Positions 11,336 through 22,239 of a stretch of DNA of 64,000 nt are shown here, in pieces. A model generated the notes under the pieces. That model saw nothing but the letters and a program-made list of their open reading frames with translations, was not told the origin of the DNA and searched no databases. Location of the stretch: the NCBI GenBank assembly GCA_021234155.1, contig JAJEKV010000078.1:4809225-4873224 (forward strand), read 5' to 3'. Both the position numbers and the translations under genes were made by a program. Position 1 is the stretch's first letter. The number at the start of each line of letters is the position of its first letter. This DNA comes from Isoetes taiwanensis. Lineage: Eukaryota > Streptophyta > Lycopodiopsida > Isoetales > Isoetaceae.

Positions 11336-13070
11336 ACCGCGAGAGCAAGCGAAGAACAATGGCAGTCCTATCATTTTTTGCCTTAATTCATCTTATCTTA
11401 TCTTATTATGTCTGAGTACATTCTTGTAACTATTTTGAATTGAATGCTTTCTTCTCTTCTAGCTATTGATCATTATGTCCAATGTTGACATTTTACGATA
11501 TGGTCTTTGATGCCTCATTCAGTCATCGTATAGCTTAAAGATCATGGCATTATGAGTGTGTCTTGTTTGATACTGAAGACATTGGTATTCAAGAGAAAAC
11601 ATTACTTGAGGAAATTATCAAGTCAGTTGTTAGTTAGAACTTGCATGGAACATCCAAGTGCCTGGCTTTGGGGTCAGTTTGAAGGATGTATCAAGCTAAG
11701 GCTTTCATTTTGTACATGTAGTACGGATCTAGATTAGTTGATAACTAGCATGTGTATTAAATATCTTTAATGTACATATATGCTTTAGGATCTAAGAATT
11801 GATGTACATGGACTTCCTTTCTTGATTGTTCCATGGATTAGGATTGAAATTAGTGAGCTTGTATTGGACAATAGGTCAATGGGAGTATTGGACAATTATG
11901 CTATTCAAAATTGAAAGTGATGAACACTAAATTATAAAAGCTTTGCTTCATTTTCATGATGATAGAAACATGAGAGAATCCCAACTCTCTTTCATTGATG
12001 TCGGGACTGCCCATCTTTTCCACTCTTCATTACACTATTTTCTTTGCCCCAAGCTTGCATTACTGCTGATTATTTTATTTTGAGGAAAAGAACATCACAC
12101 TTTTGAATATTAAGGCAATAATTAATAGAGAAGAGTCATTGCTACCTCAGATAGTGAGTATTTTCCTAAAAGCGAAGCCCATTATGCCATCCTTTATGTT
12201 GTTGTCACGATAGTAAATTGCTTATTTTGACAAATAATCAATCCTCTTAGAATGCCAAAAGTTTTAATAAGATGGAAATATTTCGGATTGGGATATGGCA
12301 TAGAGAATAGAGCCCATCTGCAACAATGACATGGAATGAGACTCTTCTTTGCCGGATTACCTTGTACGAGCACGTTCGATCGAAATTTTGAAACACAAAC
12401 TGCATCATTGACTATAATAGAACATAACATGAATAATATCTGAGCACATGCAAGCAAAGGCCTCTCCTCCAGCAAAAGCCTAGTCTGTATACACCACAAT
12501 CTTATCTTTAAAAAAACCCACCACAATCTTACCTTTAAAAATCGTACTGCAAGATATTTGCTTACAAAACTCCTAGGTTCCTTTGTGAGTTCCATGAGAT
12601 GGGATATGAACTCGGCAATAGCCATGGTCTTTAAAATTTTGCTTACTTTAAGCGATGTATCGGTGAAGTTTTTGCCTCATTAAGCAATCCAATTGCATGG
12701 TTGCTAATTTCATCGATCCGACTGCGAATGCTATATATGATTGGAAGGCGATGCCCAATCGATTACTCTAGTAAATATAGAAAGAAAACATCTTGAATTA
12801 ACACACATGCATTAAAAAGTCATAAATCGGAGAGAAAAAAAAGCAAAAGAGAGCCGGCTTATCTGGACCGTCTAACTTTTTAATTAAATCTGAGCCACCC
12901 AATTTTGGTCGTGATTGATAATAAACATACACTATAATTTTATTATATAGAGTATCTATGCATGACTACATATACTTGAGGTTCTAGATGCGTGTCTTCA
13001 ATTGTTGAGCCATCATCAGTCACTATGATACAAACTTACTTAATATTAGCTGTCTAGTAACATCGTTATT
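11336..13070. other. No gene recognised
   Basis: AT-rich sequence. The minus-strand 143-codon frame at 12194-12625 has no recognisable motif and its composition is not convincing. I see no supported feature. Confidence 0.4.
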
Positions 13071-13071
13071 G

Positions 13072-13205
13072 TAAAGGTTTTTCTCTTGAAAACCTTTCGA
13101 GGTAAGGTTTTTTAATCCTAGTAGTAATAGTTGTACTAGCCCATTGTATGTGTCCAATGGACTTTTGGTCTTCCTGATGTAAAAATACCTATTTAATTCT
13201 ATTCT
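13072..13205 (+). mobile_element. LINE 3' end fragment (plus strand), second copy
   Basis: Matches the fragment at 10.2 kb (AAGGTTTTTCTCTTGAAAAC, a G/T-rich stretch, AATCCTAGTAGTAATA) and ends CTTCCTGATGTAAAAATACC followed by (TTCTA)n. More diverged than the first copy. Confidence 0.55.
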
Positions 13206-13354
13206 ATTCTAGTAGTACTATGTTCTTATGTTGATATTTGGGATCACATCAAGGCAAGTAGGAGTGTATTCCTGTAAGATCTTTGAACTATTCTTGCTCA
13301 GAATGACAAATAGCCTCATAAAACCTGTAGAATCAAATTATGGATTGTGTTGAC

Positions 13355-13488
13355 GTAGTAGAATGGCATGGGGTCAGCCATTCTTGCTGCCCCCATGACC
13401 TGCATAATTAGGTCGCGCTTACACAGCGCTCCTTGATTCTGCAGGTCATGGGGGCAAGCAAGAATGGCTTCCCCATGCCATTCTATGA
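13355..13488. repeat. Inverted repeat, about 45-bp arms
   Basis: The left arm AGAATGGCATGGGGTCAGCC continues to GCCCCCATGACCTGCA. After about 40 bp the reverse complement follows (TGCAGGTCATGGGGGC ... CCCCATGCCATTCT). It could be a small foldback MITE. The right arm is also the start of the tandem repeat that follows. Confidence 0.7.
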
Positions 13489-14185
13489 CATCAAGTTATT
13501 GCAATGGGTGTTGATTTTGTCGTGTTTGAGTGGATTTCTTGAATAAAAAGTTTTGGAATGTTGCATAGATTGTGATAATGTATCCTAAATAAAACAAAAT
13601 GTGAAGTACATAAAAAAAATGCAAATGAATGAAGTTTTGGTGTGTTGCATAGATTGTTATAATGTAGTGTAAATAAAGTACAGATGAATGAAATAAAGCA
13701 TGTGAAAATGATGGGGCAACAAAACAATAAGTGCATCCTTGACGGTGCTGCTAATGTATCATAAATAAATAAAGTATAAAGTACATAATCAAGTGCATGA
13801 ACAAGGCGCTCCCTGATTCTGCAGGTCATGGGGGCATCAAGAATGGTGACCTCATGCCATTCTCCATGACATCAAGGTATTGCAATGGGTATTGCTTTTG
13901 GCATGTTTGAGTGGATTTCTTGAAGAAAAAGTTTTGGAATGTTGCATAGATTGTGATAATGTATCCTAAATAAAACAAGATGCGAAGTACATAAAACAAA
14001 ATGCAAATGAATGAAGCTTTGGTGTGTTGCATAGATTGTCATAATGTAGTGTAAATAAAGTACAGATGAATGAAATAAAGCATGTGAAAATGATGGTGCG
14101 ACAAAACAATAAGTGCATCCTTGACGGTGCCGCTAATGTAGCATAAATAAATAAATAAAGTATAAAGTACATAAACAAGTGCATG
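13431..14185. repeat. Tandem duplication, period about 380 bp
   Basis: The block starting GATTCTGCAGGTCATGGGGG at 13435 recurs at 13815, and TTTTGGAATGTTGCATAGAT at 13551 recurs at 13932, giving a period of about 380 bp. Each unit also contains an internal, diverged 80-bp duplication around 'TGTTGCATAGATTGT.ATAATGTA'. The low-complexity frames in this block are not genes. Confidence 0.85.
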
Positions 14186-14800
14186 GAAAAACAGTTGTAG
14201 ATATACTTGTGGCTGAAAAAATAGTTGTAGATAGTGATTTGTTGCCCCCGGACGCAATTCATATCGATCTTTATGTGCCACATTCTTTATATCTGATGTT
14301 CCTTATTTCTATGATTGCATCTTTTCAAAAAAGTCTACAACAATGTTCCCTGGGAAATGCAAAAAAAAAAGGTTGTCCTTCGCAAGAAAAGGAACAAAAT
14401 TGAAGCTATTAGATATTTAGATAGGTGAAGATGCAAAACATTACCCTATCATGAATGGAAAAAAAAGAGAAGAGACAACAAGAAACTATGTGCTTGAAAA
14501 ACAGTTGTAGGTGTAGCTGTAAATAGTGATTTTTTCTTGGATGCAATTCATATCTGTCTTTAAATGCCAAATTCTTTATATTTGCTATTTATTTTTTCTA
14601 TAATTGCATCCTTCTAAAAACTCTACAAAAATGCTCTTTAGGAAATGCAGAAAACGATTTGTCCTTTGCAAGAGAAGAAACAAAATGATAGCTATTAGAT
14701 GTCTAGATAGGCCGGAAGATGATAAAAACTAACCTGTCATGAAAGGAAAAAAAAAGAAAGAAAAAAAAAAGAGACAATAGGATAGGATAATGCCAAGTTA
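14185..14800. repeat. Tandem duplication, period about 310 bp
   Basis: GAAAAACAGTTGTAGATATA at 14185 recurs as GAAAAACAGTTGTAGGTGTA at 14495. Both units then run through a related sequence ending in A-rich AAAGAAAAAAAAGAGA. The units are more diverged than the 380-bp ones next door, so this duplication is probably older. Confidence 0.8.
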
Positions 14801-14882
14801 GCAAAATGTTTGAGAAGAGAGGATATCGCTGAAGTTAAATCGAGGGAGGAGTTGTGAATGGAAAGAAGAAGAAAGAGGGGAA

Positions 14883-15683
14883 GTGGGTTCCTATCTTTCA
14901 GTGTACAACAATACGATGGATGTGTATCAAGTGAAAGTTGGGGTGGATGAGGCAGCACTTAAGATTGTGAACATAGTTCTTGGAGTGGTAGGGGCGTGGC
15001 GGACTCTGCCGGGGATGGTAGCGAGGATTCTCCGCGCATTGGTCGCTAATGGGGTGGTGAGTGTGTTTGGAGTGTCAACCAGCACCCTTGTAGCCATCAT
15101 CTCCATTGCATCCTCCTCGCTAGTTTCACCATTGTCATGAGATGCACTTTCGGTTTTGCCACCCGGCATGACCATCTTCATTACAGATAAGCTCCAAAAG
15201 AGGAGGAGTTAAATTCGAAATCAAACGGTATGCGTTACTGCGCATACTGACATAACTTAACTAATTATGTTCTTCATTGTTAATTTGTCATTAATAAATC
15301 TGTATTTTGGTTGCACATGGAAAAAGGAATCGTTTGGAAAGTATACCCTGTCATTATGGAGGCAGGCTTGCTGCAGAAGGGTCCGCCCCAATCCAAACAA
15401 CTCGGAAGAGGTTCTGATGGATGAATTGTACATGCGGCCCATCTTTATCGGAGCCACAGACGGATCCACCTTGGAACACAACATGATGTATTGGATAGAG
15501 AAATGGAGCCACGAGAATTTGACACATGTCACCGTGAGCAACTCTTCTAGAAGCTCCATCGACTATGCAGAAGCCCAATTTCTAGCCGACATATATACTT
15601 CCACCATCGACTGGAAGAAAATGGCTGAGGATGCTGGCCTCCACCATCGAAAACTGCAGGAGATGGAGACAGGTGATAGCTAG
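14883..15683 (+). pseudogene. Broken copy of an uncharacterised plant protein gene
   Basis: Two plus-strand coding pieces. The first (14883-15140) begins MGSYLSVYNNTMDVYQVKVG and has a long hydrophobic Val/Ala/Ile segment (about residues 25-80). It stops at a TGA, beyond which the same frame continues with LPPGMTIFITDKL. The second (15267-15683) has FGKYTLSLWRQACCRR, MRPIFIGATDGSTLEHN and MYWIEKWSHENL. From memory, this order (short polar start, membrane-like middle, then 'GK.TLSLWRQ' and 'RPIF.GATDGS') matches a family without assigned function in mosses and other early plants; I cannot verify that here. The in-frame stop and the gap of about 125 bp without continuity mark it as a remnant, unless an intron explains the gap. 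Confidence 0.5.
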
Positions 15684-15765
15684 GCTTCCAACTAGCTCTT
15701 CTTGCAAGATCCTTATTACATAAGCTACTCCCATGTTTTTTGCTTTTTGTTGTCCATTTCTGCAT

Positions 15766-16158
15766 AACTACCAACACATAACTACCATTGACATTAATTA
15801 AAATCCCCCTTAAACCCCCTTTGGTTTGAGTGCATATTCACACGGGGTGTGACGTAGGGCAGCGAGAGCCCTCATAATTGTATTTTGCACGTACGAAATC
15901 AACACCATATACTATTTCGCTTGAAATCTTATAGTATTTTGCGGATCTTGTTATACAGTACAGCAAATTTTGTACTTGCATACCCCACAAACGAGGAACT
16001 TTACGTACGGTGTAGATTAAGGAATAAGGGGTGAATATGCCTATCCAACAGCTCTCGTTGCCCGGAGTCATCCCCCGTGTGAATATGCACCCAAACCAAA
16101 GGGGGTTTAAGGGGGATTTTAATTTAAATGTGTTGGACCCAATGGTTGTGTTAATTAA
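15766..16158. mobile_element. Long-TIR MITE, copy B, main part (split by copia)
   Basis: Same family as the copy at 7.7 kb, with the core in the opposite orientation. The arms are CCCCCTTAAACCCCCTTTGG with GTGCATATTCACACGGGG on the left and the reverse complement at 16063-16125. The last part of the right arm lies beyond the copia element at 21593-21664. The left arm lacks about 30 bp present in the right arm (CCATTGGGTCC region); the gap is flanked by AATTAA on both sides, which suggests a microhomology deletion. Confidence 0.85.
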
Positions 16159-16702
16159 TGTAGAAATTGTTTCAGAAATTGTCAGTATAACAATAACTTA
16201 ATTCACCAAATTTGCTAGACAACTTTATAAACAAGGCTTATAAAAGCTTAGGTTCATGGAGCCAAAATATGGTCACTCATCCAATAACCTTTAACAAAAT
16301 ACAACTCCGTTCACCCGCACATCTATCTGCGCTCAGCTACTTCGTCTCTATGCATATCATTCATTTATATCTTTTCTTATCAACCTGGATATCTACACTT
16401 GTCAAAACGTGCATGCCCTGCATATAGAAGGTTTTCCAACTTGCCTAAATATTCGGATGCCTTGCTGTCCCTATTTTCCAGCTGTCATTGACTTTGATCC
16501 ATTTGACCAGTCAACCCAAAAACCCTAAGTGGCGGGCAGGGGGTATCACGAGTTTTCTGGCGAGCCTAGCAACCTCTAGGTAGTACCTGCCCGCCACCTT
16601 ACTTTTTCCACATATTTTTTCATACTTCTTCATGTTGATCTACTGCCACTGCTTCTCATAGATTAGAATATCACTTACAATTATTACATGACAACCACAA
16701 CA
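16159..16702 (-). repeat. copia LTR (3' LTR of the element)
   Basis: About 544 bp, begins TGTAGAAATTG and ends ACAACCACAACA. It has TTCGGATGCCTTGCTGT near 16451, absent from the other LTR. It ends at the polypurine tract. Confidence 0.95.
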
Positions 16703-16716
16703 TTCCCCCTTCATGT
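16703..16716 (-). promoter_or_regulatory. Polypurine tract of the copia element
   Basis: Plus strand TTCCCCCTTCATG, i.e. minus-strand CATGAAGGGGGAA directly before TG of the 3' LTR. In LTR retrotransposons this primes second-strand DNA synthesis. Confidence 0.85.
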
Positions 16717-17040
16717 AATAAGCAGATTGTGATTATACTGGATTATTGTTCTTAACTTGAGAAACCTGCTGGCTGTAAGTGCCTTGGTGAGAATATCAGC
16801 TAATTGTCCATCAGTTGCAACATATATCATTTGTAGCATGTTTTTCTTCACCATGTCTCTAAGAAAGTGGACTTCCATTTCGATGTGCTTTGTTCTTTCA
16901 TGAAGAACAAGGTTTTTTGACATAGCTATGCAACTGGTATTGTCACAGTAAATAGCAGTAGGATTATTCTGTGGAGTTTCCAATTTTGCTAAGAGCCTTC
17001 TTTCCCAAATCAACTCCTTTGCTACTAAGCGGGGCTGCAT
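16711..17040 (-). pseudogene. copia RNase H, C-terminal part
   Basis: Minus-strand frame with AIYCDNTSCIAMSKNLVLH, RTKHIEMEVHFLRD and GQLADILTKAL, the typical C-terminal RNase H of copia Pol (D in CDN, the KHI-E box and the LADILTK box). It is separated from the rest of Pol by about 130 bp (17041-17168) that does not read through and is richer in GC. This domain removes the RNA strand of the RNA:DNA hybrid. Confidence 0.85.
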
Positions 17041-17168
17041 GTATTGTATTCAGCCTCACGCGCCAGGCGGTGCTATGCTAGGCGCTTTTGCACTTCAGGG
17101 CTCTGGGTGCCCCACCTAACATGACTAAATAACCCGAAGTGGATTTTCTTTGATCTAAGTCTCCCCGG

Positions 17169-17507
17169 TCACGAATCACAATATGCTTTCGGTTCAAGTT
17201 TAGCTGGATTGTACATAATTCCAACTTCAAGGAACCCTTTAAATACCTCAAAATCCTTTTTGCGGCGGTCCAATGAGCTACACGGGATTGTTATTATATC
17301 CCTTAATAAATTGAATGACAAAGGAAATATCGGCCTTATACAATTAGCCACATAAGCAAGACAACCAATTAAAGATCTGTATGGAGTTCTTTCCATTTGC
17401 CTCACCTCCTGAGCAGATTTTGGGCACATATCTTCTGAAATTCTGTGTCCAGGTACTAATGGAGTATCTGCAACATTACAATCCTGCATTTTGAAAGTTT
17501 TTAACAT
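17169..17507 (-). pseudogene. copia RT-RNase H connection segment
   Basis: Minus-strand frame beginning MLKTFKMQDCNVADTPLVPG and continuing with MERTPYRSLIGCLAYVANCIRP, matching the copia 'F.M.dc....TP......L......YR..vGsLmYla..TRPDI' region. It then departs from the family consensus at about 17290. A frame break at 17508-17600 separates it from the RT. Confidence 0.8.
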
Positions 17508-17597
17508 ATTAGTAATATGTGTTTGTTGACTTAAGAGTAAAGTCTTGTTTGTCTTGTCCTAGGACTTCAATTCCAAGAAACCTCTTGATTCTCTAAA

Positions 17598-19247
17598 TCA
17601 GGTCATTTGAAATCTTTTGCTCAAAATATTCTTACAATGCAAAAGAATATTCTTGCCTTTTGCCACCATAATGTTATCATCTACATATAGGGCAATCACA
17701 CACCATTCATCTCCACTTCTAAATCTATATAGATTCCCATCACACAGAAACTTCTCAAATCCTTGTTCAAGCAAATAGCCATCCATGCATTTGTACCATT
17801 CTCTAGGAGTCTGTTTTAACCCATACACAGCTCGATTCAACTTCCAAACCTTACCTTCAATTTTGTCAAATCCTGGAGCTGGTTTTAGATAAATTTCTTC
17901 TTCCAATTTAGCATTTAAAAATGCTGTACTGACATCCATATGATGAATCTCTAAGTCTTCAGAATTTGCAATAGCTAACAACATTCTAAGACTATTAATC
18001 TTTACTAATGGAGAAAATGTTTCATCAAAGTCTTGACCTTGCTTTTGAGTGAATCCGTGAGCAACAAGTCTAGCTTTGTATTTTTTGGATTTCCCATCAG
18101 CTCCAAGTTTAATTCTGTATATCCATTTGCTTCCTACAACATTTTTACTTTCAGGTCTATCCACAAGTACATAAGTATTAGTTCTATGAAATGAGTTCAT
18201 CTCATCTTCCATAGCTTTCCTCCAGTCATCTTTATTTTTTCCACTTATGGCCTCATTGTAACTTTTTGGTGCCTCTTCATTTTCTAGCACTAGAATATCA
18301 AATACTGTGTTTATTTCCCCCCCACTTTCCAGCAATCTTTTACTTCTGCCATGAACATTCCTTCCAAATAATGCAGTATCCTTATTTTCATCCTGTAGCA
18401 TCTGTGCTTCAGTTCTTCTTTTTCTTTTTGGTTTTTCCACTATTTCTTCATGTATATGTTGAGTATCTTCTGCAGGTTTTTCAGTCTCATTTGCAGGTTC
18501 TTCTACTTGTTCTACCTCATCATCATCATCACTAAAGTCTGCAACCTTAGTCTGACCATCTACACTGGTTTTTCCTTCAGGCTTAATTGACTCTTCATGT
18601 AGACTATTAGTGTCCTCTTGATTATTCATAGCTTCTTTGCCATCTGCTGTATTTACTTTAGGAATAGTTCTGTAAAACTGAATTTCAGAAAATACCACAT
18701 CTCTGCTAATGATTATTTTCCTTTGAGCTGGATTGTATAATCTATATCCCTTTGAATTTTCATCATAACCTACCAGATAGCAGATATAAGATCGATCATC
18801 AAGCTTTTTCCTTAATTCTTCTAGAACCTGTGCAAATGCCAAACAACCATAAGTTCTAAATTTTTCAAAAGATGGTGCCTTACCTGACCATAACATTTCA
18901 GGTATGGATCCATTTATGCTCATTGAAGGCAACCTGTTTTGAATAAACACTGCAGTTTTCAGTGCCTCATCCCATAAAAAATTTGGCAATCCTGAATACT
19001 TCAACATAGATCTGACTGCATTTAATAAGGTTCTATTTTTTCTTTCTGCCACTCCATTCTGCTGTGGAGAATACCGACATGTAAGTTGTCTTTTAATACC
19101 TTTGGATGCACAGAACCATTTAAATTCATCTGACAGATATTCACCACCTCTGTCAGATCTGATACATTTGATCTTTGCTCCAGTTTCCAACTCTACTTCA
19201 GCAACAAAAATTTTAAAAGCATCTAGAGCTTGGTCTTTTGATTTCAA
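17598..19247 (-). pseudogene. copia integrase (C-terminal) and reverse transcriptase
   Basis: 549 codons. Residues 1-100 hold the integrase core after its first aspartate: IRSDRGGEYLSDEF and CRYSPQQNGVAERKNRT carry the second D and the E of the DDE triad. Residues 100-180 are the integrase C-terminal region, followed by an acidic linker. From about residue 330 comes RT: WRKAMEDEMNSFHRTNTY, KARLVAHGFTQKQGQDF, the YGLKQTPREWY box and the catalytic YVDDNIMVA. The segment ends at a TGA that looks like a single inserted base within 'MTDLE' (about 17598). Upstream it overlaps the gag-integrase frame by 4 bp but in another frame, so it needs a frameshift to be made. This is part of one polyprotein in intact elements. 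Confidence 0.92.
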
Positions 19248-20677
19248 TAAATAGCAATTAGCTCTTCATCGTCAATGAAAGTCATAAAATACTTGTAACC
19301 AGATATACTAGTTACATTTATAGGCCCACACAAATCTGTGTGAATTAACTCCAAAATTCTTTTTGACCTGTGTTTTGATTTCTTAAAGATTTGTCTAGTC
19401 TGCTTTCCAAGCATACAGCCAGCACAAACCTTCTCTTCCTTATTTGAAGTCATGGTGATCAACCCTCTCTTTTCCAGAGCATCAAGGTTCTTGAAATTTG
19501 TATGTCCAAGCCTAGTATGCCAAACTTGTTTGGAAGTACATTCAATGGAATTTAGACATGGAACATGACTGTATTGAAAACCAAACAAGTTACCAACACG
19601 TCTGCCAACGAACTTGATTTCATTATCATGAAAAATAGTACATTCCAACTTTTCAAATACAACTTTGTAACCAAGATCAACAAGTTGACTTACTGAAATC
19701 AAATTTCTTACTAATCCTGGAACACACAACACATCTCTGAGTGTAACAGGTTTCCCTTGTAAATCAAAGATTTCTAAAACACCAACATCCTTAATCTGCT
19801 GCACTCCACCATCTCCCAACTGTACATGCCCAACTTTCTTTACACAATTCTGAAGCAGATTTGGCTTGAAGACTACACTTTTTTCTGCTCCTGAATCTAT
19901 CACACAAAAATTGTCATGCAAGGATTTTGAAGTAAGAACATTATTTGAGACATGATTACACATTACCTCAAAAATTTCATCTCCACTGCTAGCTTCTTCA
20001 ATACTTTCCTCTTTAACCAGATTCATACTTGGTTGAAACCTCCCTCTCCCCCTGCCTCCAGTTCTGGCACGACCTCTCCCTCTTCCAGATGAAGATTTAG
20101 GACTTGGACATTCTGAAGCCAAATGTCCTTTACCATCACAGTTAAAACACTTGAACACCTTGCCTTTAAAAGTACAATTTGCTTTTAAATGATCATACCT
20201 GTTGCATTTAAAACATGGCCCTATTTTATCTTTACTGATTTCTGAAGTACTTACACCCTTTTTAAACTTCCCACTGTATAATACTTCTGGTGATTGCTCT
20301 TCATCATCAAAACCCCTTCGAGTTTGTTCAAACTCTGTTTGAATCATTTTTACAGCATGCTCTTTGCTAGTAGCCACATTCCTAATTAGTGTAGCTAAAT
20401 GAGAATTATGAGAAACTGACTTGGCTAAGTACAGAATTTGATTTTGATCATTCACAATAGATCCTGCACCTTCTAAGTCTGCAATTATGGACTCAAATTT
20501 CTCCATAAACTCAGTTATATTGTCTTTTTCAAACAACTTAAGTCTTCTAAGTTGTTTTTCCAAAACATCTATCTGGGATGAACTCTTGATTTCAAAATGT
20601 TTAATCATATATTCCCACATCTCCTTTGGCTGTTTACCTCTCAATTTTAATTTCAAAGCAGTTCCTACCTTGCTCAT
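19244..20677 (-). pseudogene. copia Gag (C-terminal), protease and integrase N-terminus
   Basis: 477 codons. Residues 1-110 are UBN2-type Gag, with EFMEKFESIIADLEGAG. Two CCHC knuckles follow: CFKCNRYDHLKANC and CFNCDGKGHLASEC, then an Arg/Gly-rich stretch. The protease has VIDSGAEKSVV (active-site D-S-G). The integrase zinc region is HTRLGHTNFKNLDAL with CAGCMLGK, and the first core aspartate lies in HTDLCGP. The frame then ends as FIDDEELIAIY-stop. Copia elements normally continue FIDD(F/Y)SR and about ten more residues before KSK, so about 9-10 codons are lost here and the frame is shifted. Confidence 0.93.
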
Positions 20678-20686
20678 AATAATGGC

Positions 20687-21004
20687 TTAGGCCTCCATTA
20701 TTTTAGTGGCATCAGTTTGACTTGCAGAGCTACCTCCACCAACAACAGATCCACCACCCGAGCTTTCATCACCTGAGCTTGCACTTGCACTCACAGTGGG
20801 ACCACCTCCTGGATTAGTACCTGCAGTACCAGATCTTGCAGGAGATGCAGAAGTAGCCATGGCAAATGTACTGCCATCAATTAAGCCCCAAAGATTCTCA
20901 AACTTTAAAACAGATTCAATTCCTTCTTTCCAAATTTGAAAACCAGTGTCACCTTTAAACACTTCAACAGTTGCTAGCAAATTGGCACCGAATCTGGTTG
21001 ACAT
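20687..21004 (-). pseudogene. copia Gag N-terminus, in-frame stop
   Basis: Minus-strand 105 codons starting MSTRFGANLLATVEVF just after the primer-binding site. They include WKEGIESVLKFENLWGLIDG, the classic copia gag start ('W...m...l...dLW..idG'), then a Ser/Gly-rich linker. A TAA at 20687-20689 stops it, but the next frame (from 20677) is in the same phase. A single nonsense change (for example CAA to TAA) therefore separates the two Gag parts. Confidence 0.9.
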
Positions 21005-21018
21005 CCTGAGTCACCTTA

Positions 21019-21030
21019 GCTCTGATACCA
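21019..21030 (-). promoter_or_regulatory. Primer-binding site, initiator-Met tRNA
   Basis: Plus GCTCTGATACCA = minus TGGTATCAGAGC, one base inside the right LTR. It is complementary to the 3' end of plant initiator methionine tRNA and primes minus-strand DNA synthesis. Confidence 0.93.
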
Positions 21031-21031
21031 C

Positions 21032-21592
21032 TGTAGAAATTGTTTCAGAAATTGTCAGTATAACAATAACTTAATTCACCAAATTTGCTAGACAACTTTA
21101 TAAACAAGGCTTATAAAAGCTTAGGTTCATGGAGCCAAAATATGGTCACTCATCCAATAACCTTTAACAAAATACAACTCCGTTCACCCGCACATCTATC
21201 TGCGCTCAGCTACTTCATCTCTATGCATATCATTCATTTATATCTTTTCTTATCAGCCTGGATATCTACACTTGTCAAAACGTGCATGCCCTGCATATAG
21301 AAGGTTTTCCAACTTGCCTAAATACCCTATTTTCCAGCTGTCATTGACTTTGACCCGTTTGACCAGTCAACCCAAAAACCCTAAGTGGCGGGCAGGGGGT
21401 ATCACGAGTTTTCTGGCGAGCCTAGCAACCTCTAGGTAGTACCTGCCCGCCACCTTACTTTTTCCACATATTTTTTCATACTTCTTCATGTTGATCTACT
21501 GCCACTGCTTCTCATAGATCAACTCTAATCTACTGCCACTGCTTCTCATAGATTAGAATATCACTTACAATTATTACATGACAACCACAACA
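21032..21592 (-). repeat. copia LTR (5' LTR of the element)
   Basis: About 561 bp, nearly identical to the left LTR. It differs by a tandem duplication of about 35 bp near 21500 ('CTACTGCCACTGCTTCTCAT' occurs twice) and lacks 17-18 bp found in the left LTR. Confidence 0.95.
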
Positions 21593-21664
21593 ATTAATGT
21601 CAATGGTAGTTATGTGTTGGTTGTTAATGTCAATGGTTGTTATGTGTTGGTTGTTATGTGTTGT
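21593..21664. mobile_element. Long-TIR MITE, copy B, right end
   Basis: Continuation of the MITE right arm after the copia element: ATTAATGTCAATGGTAGTTA, then repeated TTATGTGTTGGTTGTTA. The uninterrupted equivalent is visible at 8150-8210. Confidence 0.8.
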
Positions 21665-22239
21665 GTTACCAAGATTCTTCGATTTTTGTACGATTGGACT
21701 AGGTAAAATGCAACCGTAAGGTCTATATTTCCTTGTTGCAAGACTTCTTGTTAAGTTCTTCCTTTGCCTCTTTCACTATCACTATCTTTGAAATGAGGTG
21801 CACCACGGACTATCATAGTCGTTGGATTCGTCGATCCCTCATTTCGGATCATATGTTGGGGCCTCACGGGCACCTCTCGTTTAAGCTTATAGTCATTTAT
21901 GATTGGGCGCCTATGATTTTGAAATATAAAATAAGATTTAGCCCTAAGGTTTTGAGGAATATCGAACTTGTATCTGGCTTTGCCTAAGATTTTAGAATAT
22001 GAAATATGGGGCTCGAACCTCTACCAAAATAACTCAATGTCCTAATAAGACTACTTTACTTAGAAGGTACCCGGTGAGCTAATGTGATTATTTTTATCTT
22101 GAATCTATGTTTTTTTTATAACAACCCATTCAATTGTTTTAGGGATATATGGTCTACCGATGCGTTGTCAGCGTTCTTTGGGCATACATAATGGACTGTA
22201 AATGATAAAGGCGAGATGATACTAAGGTCTTTCTTTGCA
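21665..22239. other. No gene recognised
   Basis: Short open frames only; no motif, repeat or RNA gene that I can support. Confidence 0.4.

Larger units (their letters stand above)
16159..21592 (-). mobile_element. Complete Ty1/copia LTR retrotransposon with 5-bp TSD
   Basis: Left LTR 16159-16702 and right LTR 21032-21592, both TG...CA. The target-site duplication is ATTAA at 16154-16158 and 21593-21597. Coding is on the minus strand in copia order (gag, protease, integrase, RT, RNase H). A methionine-initiator-tRNA primer site lies next to the right LTR and a polypurine tract next to the left LTR. The LTRs differ by only a few substitutions plus two indels (an extra 17-18 bp in the left LTR, an extra tandem stretch of about 35 bp in the right), so insertion was recent. 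The coding region is nevertheless broken at several places. The insertion split a MITE. Confidence 0.96.

Noticed and set aside
13491-14283. Several Cys/Phe/Leu-rich minus-strand frames repeated at about 380-bp intervals
   Set aside because: Products of the tandem duplication; no protein family features.
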